Positions 37,608-46,771 of a stretch of 64,000 bases of DNA are shown piece after piece. Numbering within the stretch: the first letter of the stretch is position 1; each line of letters opens with the position of its first letter. Source of the DNA: Xiashengella succiniciproducens (GTDB lineage: Bacteria; Bacteroidota; Bacteroidia; Bacteroidales; Marinilabiliaceae); NCBI RefSeq assembly GCF_023674465.1, contig NZ_CP098400.1, positions 248,001 through 312,000 on the forward strand. The letters are read 5' to 3'. The notes beneath the pieces were generated by a model. That model was given only the letters and a program-made list of their open reading frames with translations, did not search any database and had not been told where the DNA came from. The position numbers and the translations under genes are program-made.

Positions 37608-38430
37608 CGTAGGTCATGTTTTCAAGTTCAAGTTGTTCCTCCTTATCAGGTTTTTCGACTACCTCCACATAGGTAAGGTTTCTAAAGTCTGTCGATAATT
37701 TCACCTTTATCACATAAAACCCTTCTCCTTCGTTTAGCTTATATCCTTCTATTACTCCAATCAGAATATTATCCGGGAATATCGCTGAAAAGCCGCTTGT
37801 TACAACTGCATCACCAACATGGACCGGGGCATGGGAAGGGATATCGTTCAGATACACATATTCAGGCGATTTACCATCCCATTCCAGTGACCCAAAGTGG
37901 TTGGTCTCACGCAATTTGGCTGACACTTTCAGTTTTGTGTTAAGTATTGAAATCACAGTTGCATAGTTGGCCGATGTATGTCTGACCACACCAGCCAGCC
38001 CGCGAGCCGTTATAACTCCCATCCCAGGTTTGATACCATGCTTCTCCCCTTTGTTGATTGTTATATAGTTTTGAAGCTTGTTTACTGAGTTATTGACAAC
38101 CTTTGCCTGGCGGTAAATATAGCTGTAGCCCGATAGAGAATCGGGAACTTCAGTAAGAGTTGTGTCTATCGTAAGACGATTGGACTCCAGCTGGGTTCTC
38201 AACAATGCATTTTCACGCGAGAGTTCCTCATTGGCTTTTTTTAGCCGGAAGTAATCACTAAAGTTGCCGGAGATCTTCATGATCCCGGCAACAATAGTGC
38301 TTGAAGAGTTTGCAAAAACCTCCTTATGATATTGGTTGTAATTGACAAGCAGGGCAAAGCTTATCGTTTCGAAAAAAAGAAACAGAAAAACAATATTGTA
38401 CTTAATTATAAAACGAATTATGTTTCTCAT
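37600..38430 (-). CDS. mreC: Rod-shape-determining protein MreC
   Basis: 276 residues from ATG 38430 (MRNIIRFIIKYNIVFLF); a TTG eight codons upstream is in frame but would put polar residues before the anchor. One N-terminal membrane helix, a coiled coil (about 60-95, RLKKANEELSRENALLRTQL), then the periplasmic beta-barrel domain with NKGEKHGIKPGMGVI, GLAGVVRHTS and VVTSGFSAIFPDNILIG. Periplasmic scaffold linking MreB to RodA/PBP2. Overlaps mreD by 8 bp; mreB ends 54 bp upstream. Confidence 0.96.
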   Translation of the reverse strand: MRNIIRFIIKYNIVFLFLFFETISFALLVNYNQYHKEVFANSSSTIVAGIMKISGNFSDYFRLKKANEELSRENALLRTQLESNRLTIDTTLTEVPDSLSGYSYIYRQAKVVNNSVNKLQNYITINKGEKHGIKPGMGVITARGLAGVVRHTSANYATVISILNTKLKVSAKLRETNHFGSLEWDGKSPEYVYLNDIPSHAPVHVGDAVVTSGFSAIFPDNILIGVIEGYKLNEGEGFYVIKVKLSTDFRNLTYVEVVEKPDKEEQLELENMTYDD

Positions 38431-38484
38431 GATTCCGAAACAATTTGCAGGCAACTACCTCATTATGCTAATCTGAAAAGCTTG

Positions 38485-39510
38485 TTACCTGATGAGGAAG
38501 TTGAATTTATGCCTGTTTTTAAGAGCAATACCTGTACCTCTTGCAACTGCATGAAGCGGGTTCTCGGCTATATGGAATGGGATGCCAAGCTTGTTTGACA
38601 GGCGCTTGTCCAGACCTCTTAGCAAGGCACCGCCACCAGCAAGGTAGATACCCTTGTTGACAATGTCAGAATATAGTTCCGGGGGTGTTTGTTCCAGCGC
38701 ATTCAGTATTGCAGTTTCCATCTTTGATATGGACTTCTCAAGACAGTGGGAAATCTCCTGATATGATACAGGCACCTCTATAGGAAGAGCAGTCATCTGA
38801 TTTGGACCGCTTACAATGAAATCTGCCGGTGGCTCATCAAGTTCTGGAAGTGCAGAGCCAACTCTGATCTTGATTTCTTCTGCAGTTCTTTCACCAATCT
38901 TGATATTATGTTGCCTGCGCATATATTCAATTATATCGGCAGTGAGATCATCACCTGCAATACGGATGGATTTATTTGTAACAATACCACCTAGTGATAT
39001 TACTGCGATTTCTGTAGAACCACCACCGATATCAACAATCATGTGACCCTCTGGAGCTTCTACATCCAGACCGATACCCAGGGCTGCAGCCATGGGTTCA
39101 TAAATCATATAAACCTCACGTCCACCTGCATGTTCGGCAGAATCGCGCACAGCACGAATCTCAACTTCCGTACTGCCTGAAGGAATACAGACACAAATGA
39201 TTAGAGAGGGGGTAAATAGCTGTTTTTTGTCCTTGTTGATCATCTTGATCATACCACGGATCATCTGCTCTGCTGCATTAAAGTCAGCAATAACCCCGTC
39301 CCTAAGAGGTCTGATAGTATAAATATTGTCGTGAGTCTTACCATGCATCTGCCTTGCTTTCTCACCAATAGCTACCAGCTTGTCGGAACGTCTGTCAAGG
39401 GCTACGATACTTGGTTCGTCCACAACTATTTTGTCATTGTATATTATGATGGTATTGGCGGTACCAAGGTCCATTGCCAACTCCTGTGTCAAAAAAGAGA
39501 ACAATCCCAT
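38485..39510 (-). CDS. mreB: Actin-like rod-shape protein MreB
   Basis: Bacterial actin forming membrane-bound filaments that guide wall synthesis. The 341 residues have the MreB length and motifs: N-terminal amphipathic MGLFSFLTQE, phosphate 1 loop AMDLGTANTII, DIGGGSTEIAVIS (phosphate 2) and LAGGGALLRGLD (adenosine loop). It follows purH by only 11 bp, so its transcription most likely depends on the purH promoter. Confidence 0.98.
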   Translation of the reverse strand: MGLFSFLTQELAMDLGTANTIIIYNDKIVVDEPSIVALDRRSDKLVAIGEKARQMHGKTHDNIYTIRPLRDGVIADFNAAEQMIRGMIKMINKDKKQLFTPSLIICVCIPSGSTEVEIRAVRDSAEHAGGREVYMIYEPMAAALGIGLDVEAPEGHMIVDIGGGSTEIAVISLGGIVTNKSIRIAGDDLTADIIEYMRRQHNIKIGERTAEEIKIRVGSALPELDEPPADFIVSGPNQMTALPIEVPVSYQEISHCLEKSISKMETAILNALEQTPPELYSDIVNKGIYLAGGGALLRGLDKRLSNKLGIPFHIAENPLHAVARGTGIALKNRHKFNFLIR

Positions 39511-39521
39511 TTGAATAGATA

Positions 39522-41045
39522 TTAATGTTTAAAGTGTCGGAATCCGGTAAATACCATCGAAACATTATGTTGGTTGCAGAAGTCTATTGTCTCCTGATCA
39601 CGTACTGACCCACCTGGTTGAATAACTGCAGTGATACCCGCTTTGTGAGCGATCTCAACAGAGTCGGCAAAAGGGAAGAATGCATCGGATGCCATTACTG
39701 CGCCCTTCAGATCAAAATTGAAGGACCCGGCCTTTTCGATTGAATGCCTAAGGGCATCAACCCTTGAAGTCTGACCAACCCCACTGGCAATCATCTGTTT
39801 GTTTGCCGCGAGAACTATGGCATTTGACTTGGAATGTTTTACAATCTTGTTGGCAAAGAGCATATCTTCAATTTCTCTCTGTGTAGGAGCTTTGGTAGTA
39901 ACACATTTCAGATCCCCTGGCACCTCCGTTTTGCTATCGGCATCCTGAAGCAGGAATCCGTTAAGCAGGGCGCGGACTGTCTGCGTTGGTTTGTATGCTT
40001 CTTTTTGGATGAGGATTATCCTGTTCTTCTTATGCTTTAGGATTTCAAGAGCAGCCTCGTCGTACTCCGGAGCAATAATTACTTCAAAGAATATCTTGTC
40101 TATTTCAGCTGCTGATTCTGCATCAACGGGAACATTGGTTACAATAATCCCTCCAAAGGCCGACACCGGATCAGCAGCCAGAGCCAGTTCCCATGCTTCC
40201 TTCAGAGCAGGTCTGGATGCAAGTCCGCAGGCGTTGTTGTGCTTAAGAATTGCTACGGTAGTCTCATCAAATTCTGAGATCAGCGCTACGGCAGCTTCTA
40301 TATCCAGTAGATTGTTGTATGAAATTTCCTTGCCATGAATCTGGTCGAACATTTTATCGAGATCCCCATAGTAAGCTCCCTGTTGATGAGGGTTCTCTCC
40401 ATAGCGGAGTTGTTTGCGGCCATTGGCTGTAAGTCTGAGTGAAGGCAGCTCACCCTTGCTGAAGTAGTTGAAGATGGCACTGTCATAACCTGAGGAAACT
40501 GCAAATGCAGCAGCAGCAAAAGCTTCCCTTTCCTTAAGGGTGGTGTCTCCCTTGCCCGCCTTCAGTATCTCAAGAAGGGCAGGGTATTGATCCCTTGATG
40601 AAACAATTACGACATCATTGTAATTCTTGGCTGCAGCCCTGATAAGAGAAATGCCACCTATATCGATCTTTTCAATGATATCTTCGTGACTAGCTCCTGA
40701 AGCAACAGTTTCTTCAAAAGGATAAAGATCGACAATCACAAGGTCGATCTCAGGTATGTTGTATTTTGTTATCTCTTCGTTGTGCTTTTTGTCTTCTCTG
40801 ATATTCAGAATCCCACCAAAGATGTTGGGGTGCAGGGTCTTAACCCTTCCTCCAAGTATAGAAGGATATCCGGTAAGGCTTTCAACGCTGGATACCGGGA
40901 TGCCTATACTTTCTATAAACGATTGGGTTCCTCCGGTTGAATATAATACCACTCCCTGGCTGTGTAGTATTTTTACGATCTCGTCAAGACCATCTTTGTA
41001 AAAAACCGAAATAAGGGCAGATTTTATTCTTTTTTTGTCACTCAT
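39522..41045 (-). CDS. purH: Bifunctional AICAR transformylase / IMP cyclohydrolase
   Basis: Last two steps of IMP synthesis. 507 residues. The MGS-like cyclohydrolase domain (1-190) has GVVLYSTGGTQSFIE, GGRVKTLHPNIFGGIL and KIDIGGISLIRAAAKN. The transformylase domain (200-507) has LRYGENPHQQGAYY, LKHNNACGLA and KHSKSNAIVLA, with SDAFFPFADSVE. A -7 box TATTTTTG lies on the minus strand at 41072-41079. It is the first gene of the elongasome run, 11 bp before mreB, coupling purine and wall-growth gene expression. Upstream comF, 72 bp away, may belong to the same or a separate unit. Confidence 0.97.
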   Translation of the reverse strand: MSDKKRIKSALISVFYKDGLDEIVKILHSQGVVLYSTGGTQSFIESIGIPVSSVESLTGYPSILGGRVKTLHPNIFGGILNIREDKKHNEEITKYNIPEIDLVIVDLYPFEETVASGASHEDIIEKIDIGGISLIRAAAKNYNDVVIVSSRDQYPALLEILKAGKGDTTLKEREAFAAAAFAVSSGYDSAIFNYFSKGELPSLRLTANGRKQLRYGENPHQQGAYYGDLDKMFDQIHGKEISYNNLLDIEAAVALISEFDETTVAILKHNNACGLASRPALKEAWELALAADPVSAFGGIIVTNVPVDAESAAEIDKIFFEVIIAPEYDEAALEILKHKKNRIILIQKEAYKPTQTVRALLNGFLLQDADSKTEVPGDLKCVTTKAPTQREIEDMLFANKIVKHSKSNAIVLAANKQMIASGVGQTSRVDALRHSIEKAGSFNFDLKGAVMASDAFFPFADSVEIAHKAGITAVIQPGGSVRDQETIDFCNQHNVSMVFTGFRHFKH

Positions 41046-41117
41046 TGTATTACTATGTCGTTGAATAGTGGCAAAAATAAGAAAATAAGAACATAATAGA
41101 GAAAAAAAGATAATGTT

Positions 41118-41837
41118 TTATTGGTGCGAATATCCTAATGAGACAGCACTTAATCTGATATTCGGAATGTCTTTCAAAAGTGTCTGGCAGCACGCTTCTA
41201 TCGTGGCTCCCGTTGTGACAACATCATCTACTATCAAAAGATGCTTTCCTGTGTATTTCTCTCCTTCTGAAGTTGCAAATACATCCTCTACATTTTCCCA
41301 TCTTTCATATCCCGAATGAGTCGTTTGTGATGAGTTGTTTCTGGCCCTTAACAATAGAGTTGACTCAATGGGAACCTGAAGGACTGCGGACAGACCTTCA
41401 GCAATCATCTCGCATTGGTTGTAACCCCTCTTTCGTTGTCTTTCAGGGTGAAGCGGCACGGGAATAATCAGGTCTGGTTTTTCGTAATAAGGTGATTTTA
41501 ACAGCTTCAATCCTGACATTTTCCCGAGCGTTATCCCTATTTGGGGCTCATTATGGTATTTGAGCATGCGGATAAGTTGCCTGAGGCTTTCGTTTTTCCG
41601 GTAATGAAAGAAGGATACGGCAAAGCGAAGTGGAACCCTGCCCCAAAACATACGGGCAACGGGGTTGTCATGATACATTTCGTATCCGGTAGCAGGAAGT
41701 TTGTGTATGCATTTAAGGCAGAGATATTTCTCGTGGTCATAGAGAGAGGTACCGCAATTGATGCAACTTGCGGGATAGACGAGTGACAAAAAACCATTGA
41801 GCCACTTTCGGGACTCTGCGATTTGAAGTCTTAACAT
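41118..41837 (-). CDS. comF: ComF-family phosphoribosyltransferase-like protein
   Basis: 239 residues: an N-terminal zinc-ribbon with CINC and CLKC pairs, then a PRTase fold ending in LLIVDDVVTTGATIEA, the PRPP-binding loop. PVPLHPERQRKRGYNQCEMIA is the ComF signature. Known relatives act in DNA uptake during natural transformation; the exact reaction is not established. Together with the YifB/ComM-like gene at 16.2 kb it hints at competence, but ComF occurs widely. Divergent from mpl. Confidence 0.93.
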   Translation of the reverse strand: MLRLQIAESRKWLNGFLSLVYPASCINCGTSLYDHEKYLCLKCIHKLPATGYEMYHDNPVARMFWGRVPLRFAVSFFHYRKNESLRQLIRMLKYHNEPQIGITLGKMSGLKLLKSPYYEKPDLIIPVPLHPERQRKRGYNQCEMIAEGLSAVLQVPIESTLLLRARNNSSQTTHSGYERWENVEDVFATSEGEKYTGKHLLIVDDVVTTGATIEACCQTLLKDIPNIRLSAVSLGYSHQ

Positions 41838-41877
41838 AATTTCTTTAATAAAAGTCCAACTTTCTATATGGGATAAT

Positions 41878-41900
41878 TGAAATTGGACACATCAATTTCA
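41878..41900. promoter_or_regulatory. 8-bp inverted repeat between comF and mpl
   Basis: TGAAATTG (41878-41885) and CAATTTCA (41893-41900) with a 7-nt spacer, in the 162-bp divergent region, 41 bp from comF and about 100 bp from mpl. Operator-like; weak on its own. Confidence 0.35.
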
Positions 41901-41999
41901 TTATTTTCCATGCAATTGTCAAGCTCTATTATTTGGTGTGAATATTGTTGTCTTTAGAAAACCAAAAGAAGTATTTTTGATAAAAATATTAGGATAAGT

Positions 42000-43370
42000 A
42001 TGCGAGTTCACTTTATTGCCGTAGGCGGCAGCGTTATGCACAACCTGGCCATAGCCCTTAAGAGTAAGGGATATCAGGTCAGTGGTTCGGATGATGAGTT
42101 TTTTGAACCTAGTAAATCAAGGCTTGCATCCCATGGACTTTTACCTGAGAAGGAGGGGTGGAACCCTGAGGTTATAACTCGTGATCTGGATGCTGTGATA
42201 CTTGGTATGCATGCCCGGAGTGATAATCCTGAACTTCAGGCAGCTGTACGTCAAGGCATAAAAGTGTATTCTTTCCCGGAATATCTGTATGAGCAGTGCC
42301 GGAGCAAAACCAGGGTTGTAATAGCAGGGAGTCATGGTAAGACTACAATTACTTCTATGGTTATGCATGCCCTGAGGTCCAACAATTGGAAGTTTGACTA
42401 CATGGTGGGTGCCCAACTGGAAGGTTTCGATACCATGGTAGGTCTTAGTGAAGATGCTGAGATTGCTGTTTTTGAGGGAGATGAATACCTGTCTTCTCCG
42501 ATTGACAAAAGGTCCAAGTTCTTATGGTACAAACCTCACATTGCCCTTATAAGTGGAATTGCCTGGGATCATATTAATGTCTTCCCGACCTTTGAGATTT
42601 ATAAAGATCAGTTTAGGCATTTTGCTGACTCTGTAGACAGAAATGGCTACCTAACATGGTTTAGTGGTGATTCAAGCCTAAAGAAAATGCTTGATGGAAA
42701 AAATCGGAGTTTTACTATTGAGCCATATTTTGAAGTTGATAGCAGATATGCTGGAGATGTTACATTAGTAGTACATAAAGGCAGGGAATATCCTGTTCCT
42801 TTCTTTGGTGCACATAATATGCAGAACCTTGCGGGTGCCATGAATGTGTGCCGCAGGCTTGGTCTTGATGATGACGCTTTTTTGCGGTCCATGGGTAGTT
42901 TCAAGGGCGCTTCAAGGCGCCTTGAGGCCGTAGCCGGTGATGATAGTTCTTCTGTATTCTATGATTTTGCCCATGCTCCATCAAAACTAAAAGCTACTGT
43001 TGAGGCTGTAAAATCCCGTTATCCGTCGCGTAAGCTGGTCGCCTGTATGGAGCTCCATACATTCAGCAGCCTGGACAAAAACTTCCTTCCACAATACCAC
43101 AATACAATGTTACTGGCAGATGAGCCAATTGTGTATTTCAACCCTGGTGTGATAGAACACAAGGGACTAAGCCCAATCAGTACTGTTGAAGTTGCAAAGG
43201 CCTTTAACATTCCGGAGCATTCTGTGATAGTAACTCCGGAAGCACTGCTTGAAAGGTTGGAAAAGATTGAGTTTAGAAATACCAACCTGCTTATTATGAC
43301 TTCAGGCAGCCTGGGGGGAATTGACATCAAAGCATGGATCAGTAAGAAAATGGACAAAACCAAACAATAA
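42000..43370 (+). CDS. mpl: UDP-N-acetylmuramate:L-Ala-gamma-D-Glu-meso-DAP ligase (murein recycling)
   Basis: Reattaches recycled tripeptide to UDP-MurNAc, bypassing MurC-E. 456 residues, Mur-ligase architecture: N-terminal Rossmann domain starting MRVHFIAVGGSVMHNLA, ATP loop GSHGKTTITSM, EGDEYLSSPIDKRSKF and the central AHNMQNLAGAMNVC. MRVHFIAVGGxxMxxLA and the DKRSKF segment separate Mpl from MurC. Consistent with an active wall-recycling route alongside the MltD-like enzyme at 53.3 kb. The following gene starts 4 bp after the stop. Confidence 0.95.
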   Translation: MRVHFIAVGGSVMHNLAIALKSKGYQVSGSDDEFFEPSKSRLASHGLLPEKEGWNPEVITRDLDAVILGMHARSDNPELQAAVRQGIKVYSFPEYLYEQCRSKTRVVIAGSHGKTTITSMVMHALRSNNWKFDYMVGAQLEGFDTMVGLSEDAEIAVFEGDEYLSSPIDKRSKFLWYKPHIALISGIAWDHINVFPTFEIYKDQFRHFADSVDRNGYLTWFSGDSSLKKMLDGKNRSFTIEPYFEVDSRYAGDVTLVVHKGREYPVPFFGAHNMQNLAGAMNVCRRLGLDDDAFLRSMGSFKGASRRLEAVAGDDSSSVFYDFAHAPSKLKATVEAVKSRYPSRKLVACMELHTFSSLDKNFLPQYHNTMLLADEPIVYFNPGVIEHKGLSPISTVEVAKAFNIPEHSVIVTPEALLERLEKIEFRNTNLLIMTSGSLGGIDIKAWISKKMDKTKQ

Positions 43371-43374
43371 GATC

Positions 43375-44388
43375 ATGAAACGAGCATTTCTTTTTTTACT
43401 GGCAGTGGGCTTTGCCGTGACGGTATCAGCCCAGGAGTTGGTTGACAAAGTTCAACTAAGCTTTGAAGGTGTAAATTCCATAAATGTGAAGGGCGCCTTC
43501 TGTCGTACCGAGTTTGCGACTTCAGGCAGTTCGGAGGTCCTACTTGACGGTGAAATCAGAGGTTTGAAGAAGGATAGTGCAGTCAAGATAAGATATTCAC
43601 AGACAGGTACCAGACTCAACATTTGGGTGGAATATCCAAGTTTGCGAAACGAACAGCTAAAGGGATACCTGATTTTGACTGTTCCTGAGAGTGCTGAGGT
43701 CACTGTCAGCAACATATCGGGTAGCGTCAGTGTCGAAGGACCCCTCTATGGAAAGGCAATTGTTGAAACTGTATCAGGTTCCATCATTGTCTCTAATCTT
43801 AAGGCTCCGGCAGAGCTAAAGTCAACTTCAGGAACTATTAAAGCTAAATCGGTTCAGGGGGATGTCAAAGCAAACAGTGTAGGCGGTGAAATCAATATTG
43901 AAGAAGTAATGGGTTTTGGTAAGTTGTCTACTGTATCAGGCAGCATAAATGCCTCTGGTATTTACAAGGGTACTGAAGCGCAGACAATTTCAGGAGCCAT
44001 AGGGCTCAGGGAGGTCGTAGGTGGAGGCAAGGTTAACTCTGTGTCAGGCAATATCAGTATTAATGCTGGCAAGGGTGATTTTCATGTGGGTAGCACTTCC
44101 GGGACTGTATCACTCACAAGTCACGAAGGCATTCTGGATATTGAGACCATCAGTGGTAGTATAGTCGGAAGCAGTGTAAAACTTACCGGCACTTCGTCAT
44201 TTAAAAGTAAGTCGGGCAACATAGATATGGATCTGACCAACAGGCAGGAGGAACTAAGCTTTGACCTTGAAAGCACTTCCGGTGGAATAACCTATTATGG
44301 AAATAAGGGAAAGAAGAGGATCTTTTCGGATAATGGGAATATCAAGATTAACGGTAATACTTTGTCTGGAGAAATCAGTTTCAAATAG
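43375..44388 (+). CDS. Exported DUF4097-type beta-repeat protein
   Basis: 337 residues from ATG 43375, 4 bp after mpl. A cleavable signal peptide (MKRAFLFLLAVGFAVTVSAQ) precedes a domain of about ten repeats of 19-22 residues, each with an SGS/SGT/SGN-I core (for example TVSGSI, TSGTIKAK, VSGNISI, TSGTVSL). This is the pattern of a single-stranded right-handed beta-solenoid, as in DUF4097/DUF2807 proteins. It is probably periplasmic or surface-exposed. Function unknown; coupling to mpl suggests an envelope role. It ends about 70 bp before a shared terminator. Confidence 0.85.
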   Translation: MKRAFLFLLAVGFAVTVSAQELVDKVQLSFEGVNSINVKGAFCRTEFATSGSSEVLLDGEIRGLKKDSAVKIRYSQTGTRLNIWVEYPSLRNEQLKGYLILTVPESAEVTVSNISGSVSVEGPLYGKAIVETVSGSIIVSNLKAPAELKSTSGTIKAKSVQGDVKANSVGGEINIEEVMGFGKLSTVSGSINASGIYKGTEAQTISGAIGLREVVGGGKVNSVSGNISINAGKGDFHVGSTSGTVSLTSHEGILDIETISGSIVGSSVKLTGTSSFKSKSGNIDMDLTNRQEELSFDLESTSGGITYYGNKGKKRIFSDNGNIKINGNTLSGEISFK

Positions 44389-44456
44389 AGGATGTTTGGA
44401 TATAATGCAACTGGCCTTGGTATTTCCATGCTGATGTCAGGTCGCAGGTATAAAGC

Positions 44457-44490
44457 AAAAGAGGCTGCTCTGTGGCAGCCTCTTCTTTTT
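44457..44490. terminator. Bidirectional terminator between DUF4097 and CoA-transferase genes
   Basis: AAGAGGCTGC (44459-44468) pairs with GCAGCCTCTT (44475-44484) around TCTGTG, flanked by AAAA on the left and CTTTTT on the right. It serves both convergent genes. Confidence 0.9.
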
Positions 44491-44494
44491 GAAA

Positions 44495-45799
44495 CTAGTC
44501 TCTTGATATATAGTGGAAGTGTGGTCCGAATCTTTCGAAAGCGGCCTTTTCCAATGTTTCCCTATGATCGGGGTGAGCAACTGAGATTATCAGGCGGGCT
44601 CTTTCCTGCAGAGTTTTTCCGTACAGGTTTACAGCTCCGAATTCAGTTACTAACCAGTGCATATTGGCACGTGTAGTTACAACACCGGCACCTTCCATCA
44701 GGGTTGGAGTTATCTTTGAAACACCCTTCGATGTAACAGAAGGCATTGCAATAATCGGCTTACCACCTTCAGAGTGGCTTGCACCTCTGATGAAGTCGAT
44801 CTGACCACCTACACCTGAGTAGTGAGTAGTACCAATAGAGTCAGCACATACCTGACCGGTAATATCAACTGACAGTGCAGAGTTGATTGCAGTTACCTTC
44901 TTGTTCTTGCGGATTACATGAATACCGTTGGTGAAGGCCACATCCATCATTGCGACCATAGGGTTGTCATCGACAAAGTCATAAAGGGCCTGAGAACCCA
45001 TCAGGAATGAAGCAACGATCTTGCCTTTACCGATTTGCTTTTGGCTACCGTTTACTACACCACTGGCAATCAATGGCAGCAGACCGTCAGAGAACATTTC
45101 AGTGTGTACACCAAGGTTCTTGTGGTTACCTAGTTCAGCAAGTACTGCATTTGGAATACCACCGATACCCATTTGCAGGCAAGCTCCGTCTTCAACAAGC
45201 TGAGCCACGTTGTAACCAATCTTTTGCTCGATTTCAGAGATTGGTGAGTTATGGTGCAGATACAGGGGTTCGTCATGCTCAACAAAATAGTCAATCATGT
45301 TGGCAGGTATCATTGCATCACCAAAAGCTCTTGGTACATATTTGTTAACCTGAGCAATTACAGTGTCAGCATTTTCAATAGCTGCCAGAGTGGCATCAAC
45401 TGAAGTACCCAGAGAGACATAACCATGCTTGTCCGGAGGAGACACCTGAATCATTGCAACATTTACCTTCAGGTAACCTTCACGGATCAGCTTCTGGGTT
45501 TCGCTAAGGAATACCGGAATATAATCAGCGTAACCTTGTTGTGTGGCCTTTCTTACATTTGCTCCAACAAAGAATGATTCGAGCTGGAAAATTCCTTCAA
45601 ACTCCTTGTCAGCATAAGGAGCAGGCCCCTCTGTATGTATATGCTGAATTTTTACGTTTTTGAACTCTCCTCTGCGTCCTCTCTCGACCATTGCCCTGGT
45701 GAGCGCCCATGGAGTTACGGCGACGCTGCTGAGGTGAACTCTGTCACCTGACTTAATTACCTTGACCGCCTCTTCGGCTGTAACTGTTTTGTAGCCCAT
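44495..45799 (-). CDS. Acetyl-CoA hydrolase/transferase family (4-hydroxybutyrate CoA-transferase-like)
   Basis: Transfers CoA between acyl-CoA and a carboxylate. 434 residues, class I CoA-transferase fold repeated twice. Conserved segments: MIQVSPPDKHGYVSLGTSVD, QMGIGGIPNAVL, VHTEMFSDG with the likely catalytic glutamate E234, GGQIDFIRGASHSEGGKPIIAMPS, and VVTTRANMHWLVTEFGAVNLYGKTL. The length and motifs favour the acetate/butyrate/4-hydroxybutyrate group, used in fermentative acid formation. The gene stands alone with about 180 bp upstream, including a TAGTTTTG -7 box near 45876. Confidence 0.93.
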   Translation of the reverse strand: MGYKTVTAEEAVKVIKSGDRVHLSSVAVTPWALTRAMVERGRRGEFKNVKIQHIHTEGPAPYADKEFEGIFQLESFFVGANVRKATQQGYADYIPVFLSETQKLIREGYLKVNVAMIQVSPPDKHGYVSLGTSVDATLAAIENADTVIAQVNKYVPRAFGDAMIPANMIDYFVEHDEPLYLHHNSPISEIEQKIGYNVAQLVEDGACLQMGIGGIPNAVLAELGNHKNLGVHTEMFSDGLLPLIASGVVNGSQKQIGKGKIVASFLMGSQALYDFVDDNPMVAMMDVAFTNGIHVIRKNKKVTAINSALSVDITGQVCADSIGTTHYSGVGGQIDFIRGASHSEGGKPIIAMPSVTSKGVSKITPTLMEGAGVVTTRANMHWLVTEFGAVNLYGKTLQERARLIISVAHPDHRETLEKAAFERFGPHFHYISRD

Positions 45800-45981
45800 C
45801 TGTTTTAGATTTATGTTGTTTTCGTAGTTAATATTTCTAAGTGATTGATTGTTGACCTTTTAAAATCAGGCGCAAAACTACTAAATATTAAGATTACCTT
45901 CACCATTGGAAAAACTGTTTAAGAATACATTTTTGACCCATTTGGCTTGAACTTTGAAACAGTTCTGCTTGTTTGTTTTCC

Positions 45982-46638
45982 ATGGACAATAATGCTATGA
46001 ATAAGGAATTTCAAGATCTTCGCAAGGATTATGTAAGAGGGGATTTGTCACTCGAAAGACTGGATGCTGATCCGCTAGCCCAACTAGACCAGTGGTTGAG
46101 GGATGCATTGGAAGCTGGTGCAGTTGAACCGACTGCAATGGCATTGTCGACGGTGACACCGTCCGGCGCACCTCATAGCCGGATGGTGCTGCTAAAGGGG
46201 CTTGAGAAGGATGGCCTTGTATTCTATACAAACTATAACAGTGACAAAGGAAAGGCTATAGAATCCAATCCTCAGGTGTCGGTGCTCTTTTTCTGGCCTC
46301 TGCTTGAAAGGCAGGTAAGGGTGGAGGGAGTCGCTCAAAAGGTTGCCCCTGAGGTATCTGACGCATATTTTGCTTCCCGTCCGCGGGAAAGCAGGCTTGG
46401 TGCTCTGGCTTCCCCTCAAAGCAGTGTTGTTGAGAGCTATGAGTACCTTGAGAAGACATGGCTTAAGCTAAAGGAAGAGTATGAAGGAAAAGAAGTTCCC
46501 CGTCCTGCCCACTGGGGAGGTTATATTATCAAGCCCCATATATTTGAGTTTTGGCAGGGTGGACACGGTAGGCTGCACAAGAGGTTTCGCTACAAGTGGG
46601 AAGACGGCAACTGGATAATTGAGACCCTTGCTCCCTGA
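45982..46638 (+). CDS. pdxH: Pyridoxamine 5'-phosphate oxidase
   Basis: FMN enzyme making PLP from PNP/PMP with oxygen as acceptor. 218 residues from ATG 45982 (a second ATG at 45997 is equally possible; an upstream TTG is not needed). Family segments: DLRKDYVRG, STVTPSGAPHSRMVLLKG, YTNYNSDKG, ESNPQVSVLFFWPLLERQVRVEG, SRPRESRLGALASPQSS, and C-terminal RPAHWGGYIIKPHIFEFWQGGHGRLHKRF. The oxygen requirement, with catalase at 6.4 kb, suggests the organism meets oxygen. Convergent with gldA; 133 bp between them show nothing recognisable. Confidence 0.95.
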   Translation: MDNNAMNKEFQDLRKDYVRGDLSLERLDADPLAQLDQWLRDALEAGAVEPTAMALSTVTPSGAPHSRMVLLKGLEKDGLVFYTNYNSDKGKAIESNPQVSVLFFWPLLERQVRVEGVAQKVAPEVSDAYFASRPRESRLGALASPQSSVVESYEYLEKTWLKLKEEYEGKEVPRPAHWGGYIIKPHIFEFWQGGHGRLHKRFRYKWEDGNWIIETLAP

Positions 46639-46771
46639 TTATCAGAAGCCTGGGTGCGTGTTACTGAGAGTATCCGCCACCGATTTGTCTATGCCATCTT
46701 GCTACTTTGCATCATTACCCCTGGCAAAGAAATCTTATCAAGTAATCCCGACCAGTGTGGCTTTTGCTGGG

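Noticed and set aside
44392-44676. Open frame on the plus strand between the DUF4097 and CoA-transferase genes
   Set aside because: It spans a terminator and runs antisense into the CoA-transferase gene; the protein has no family-like features.
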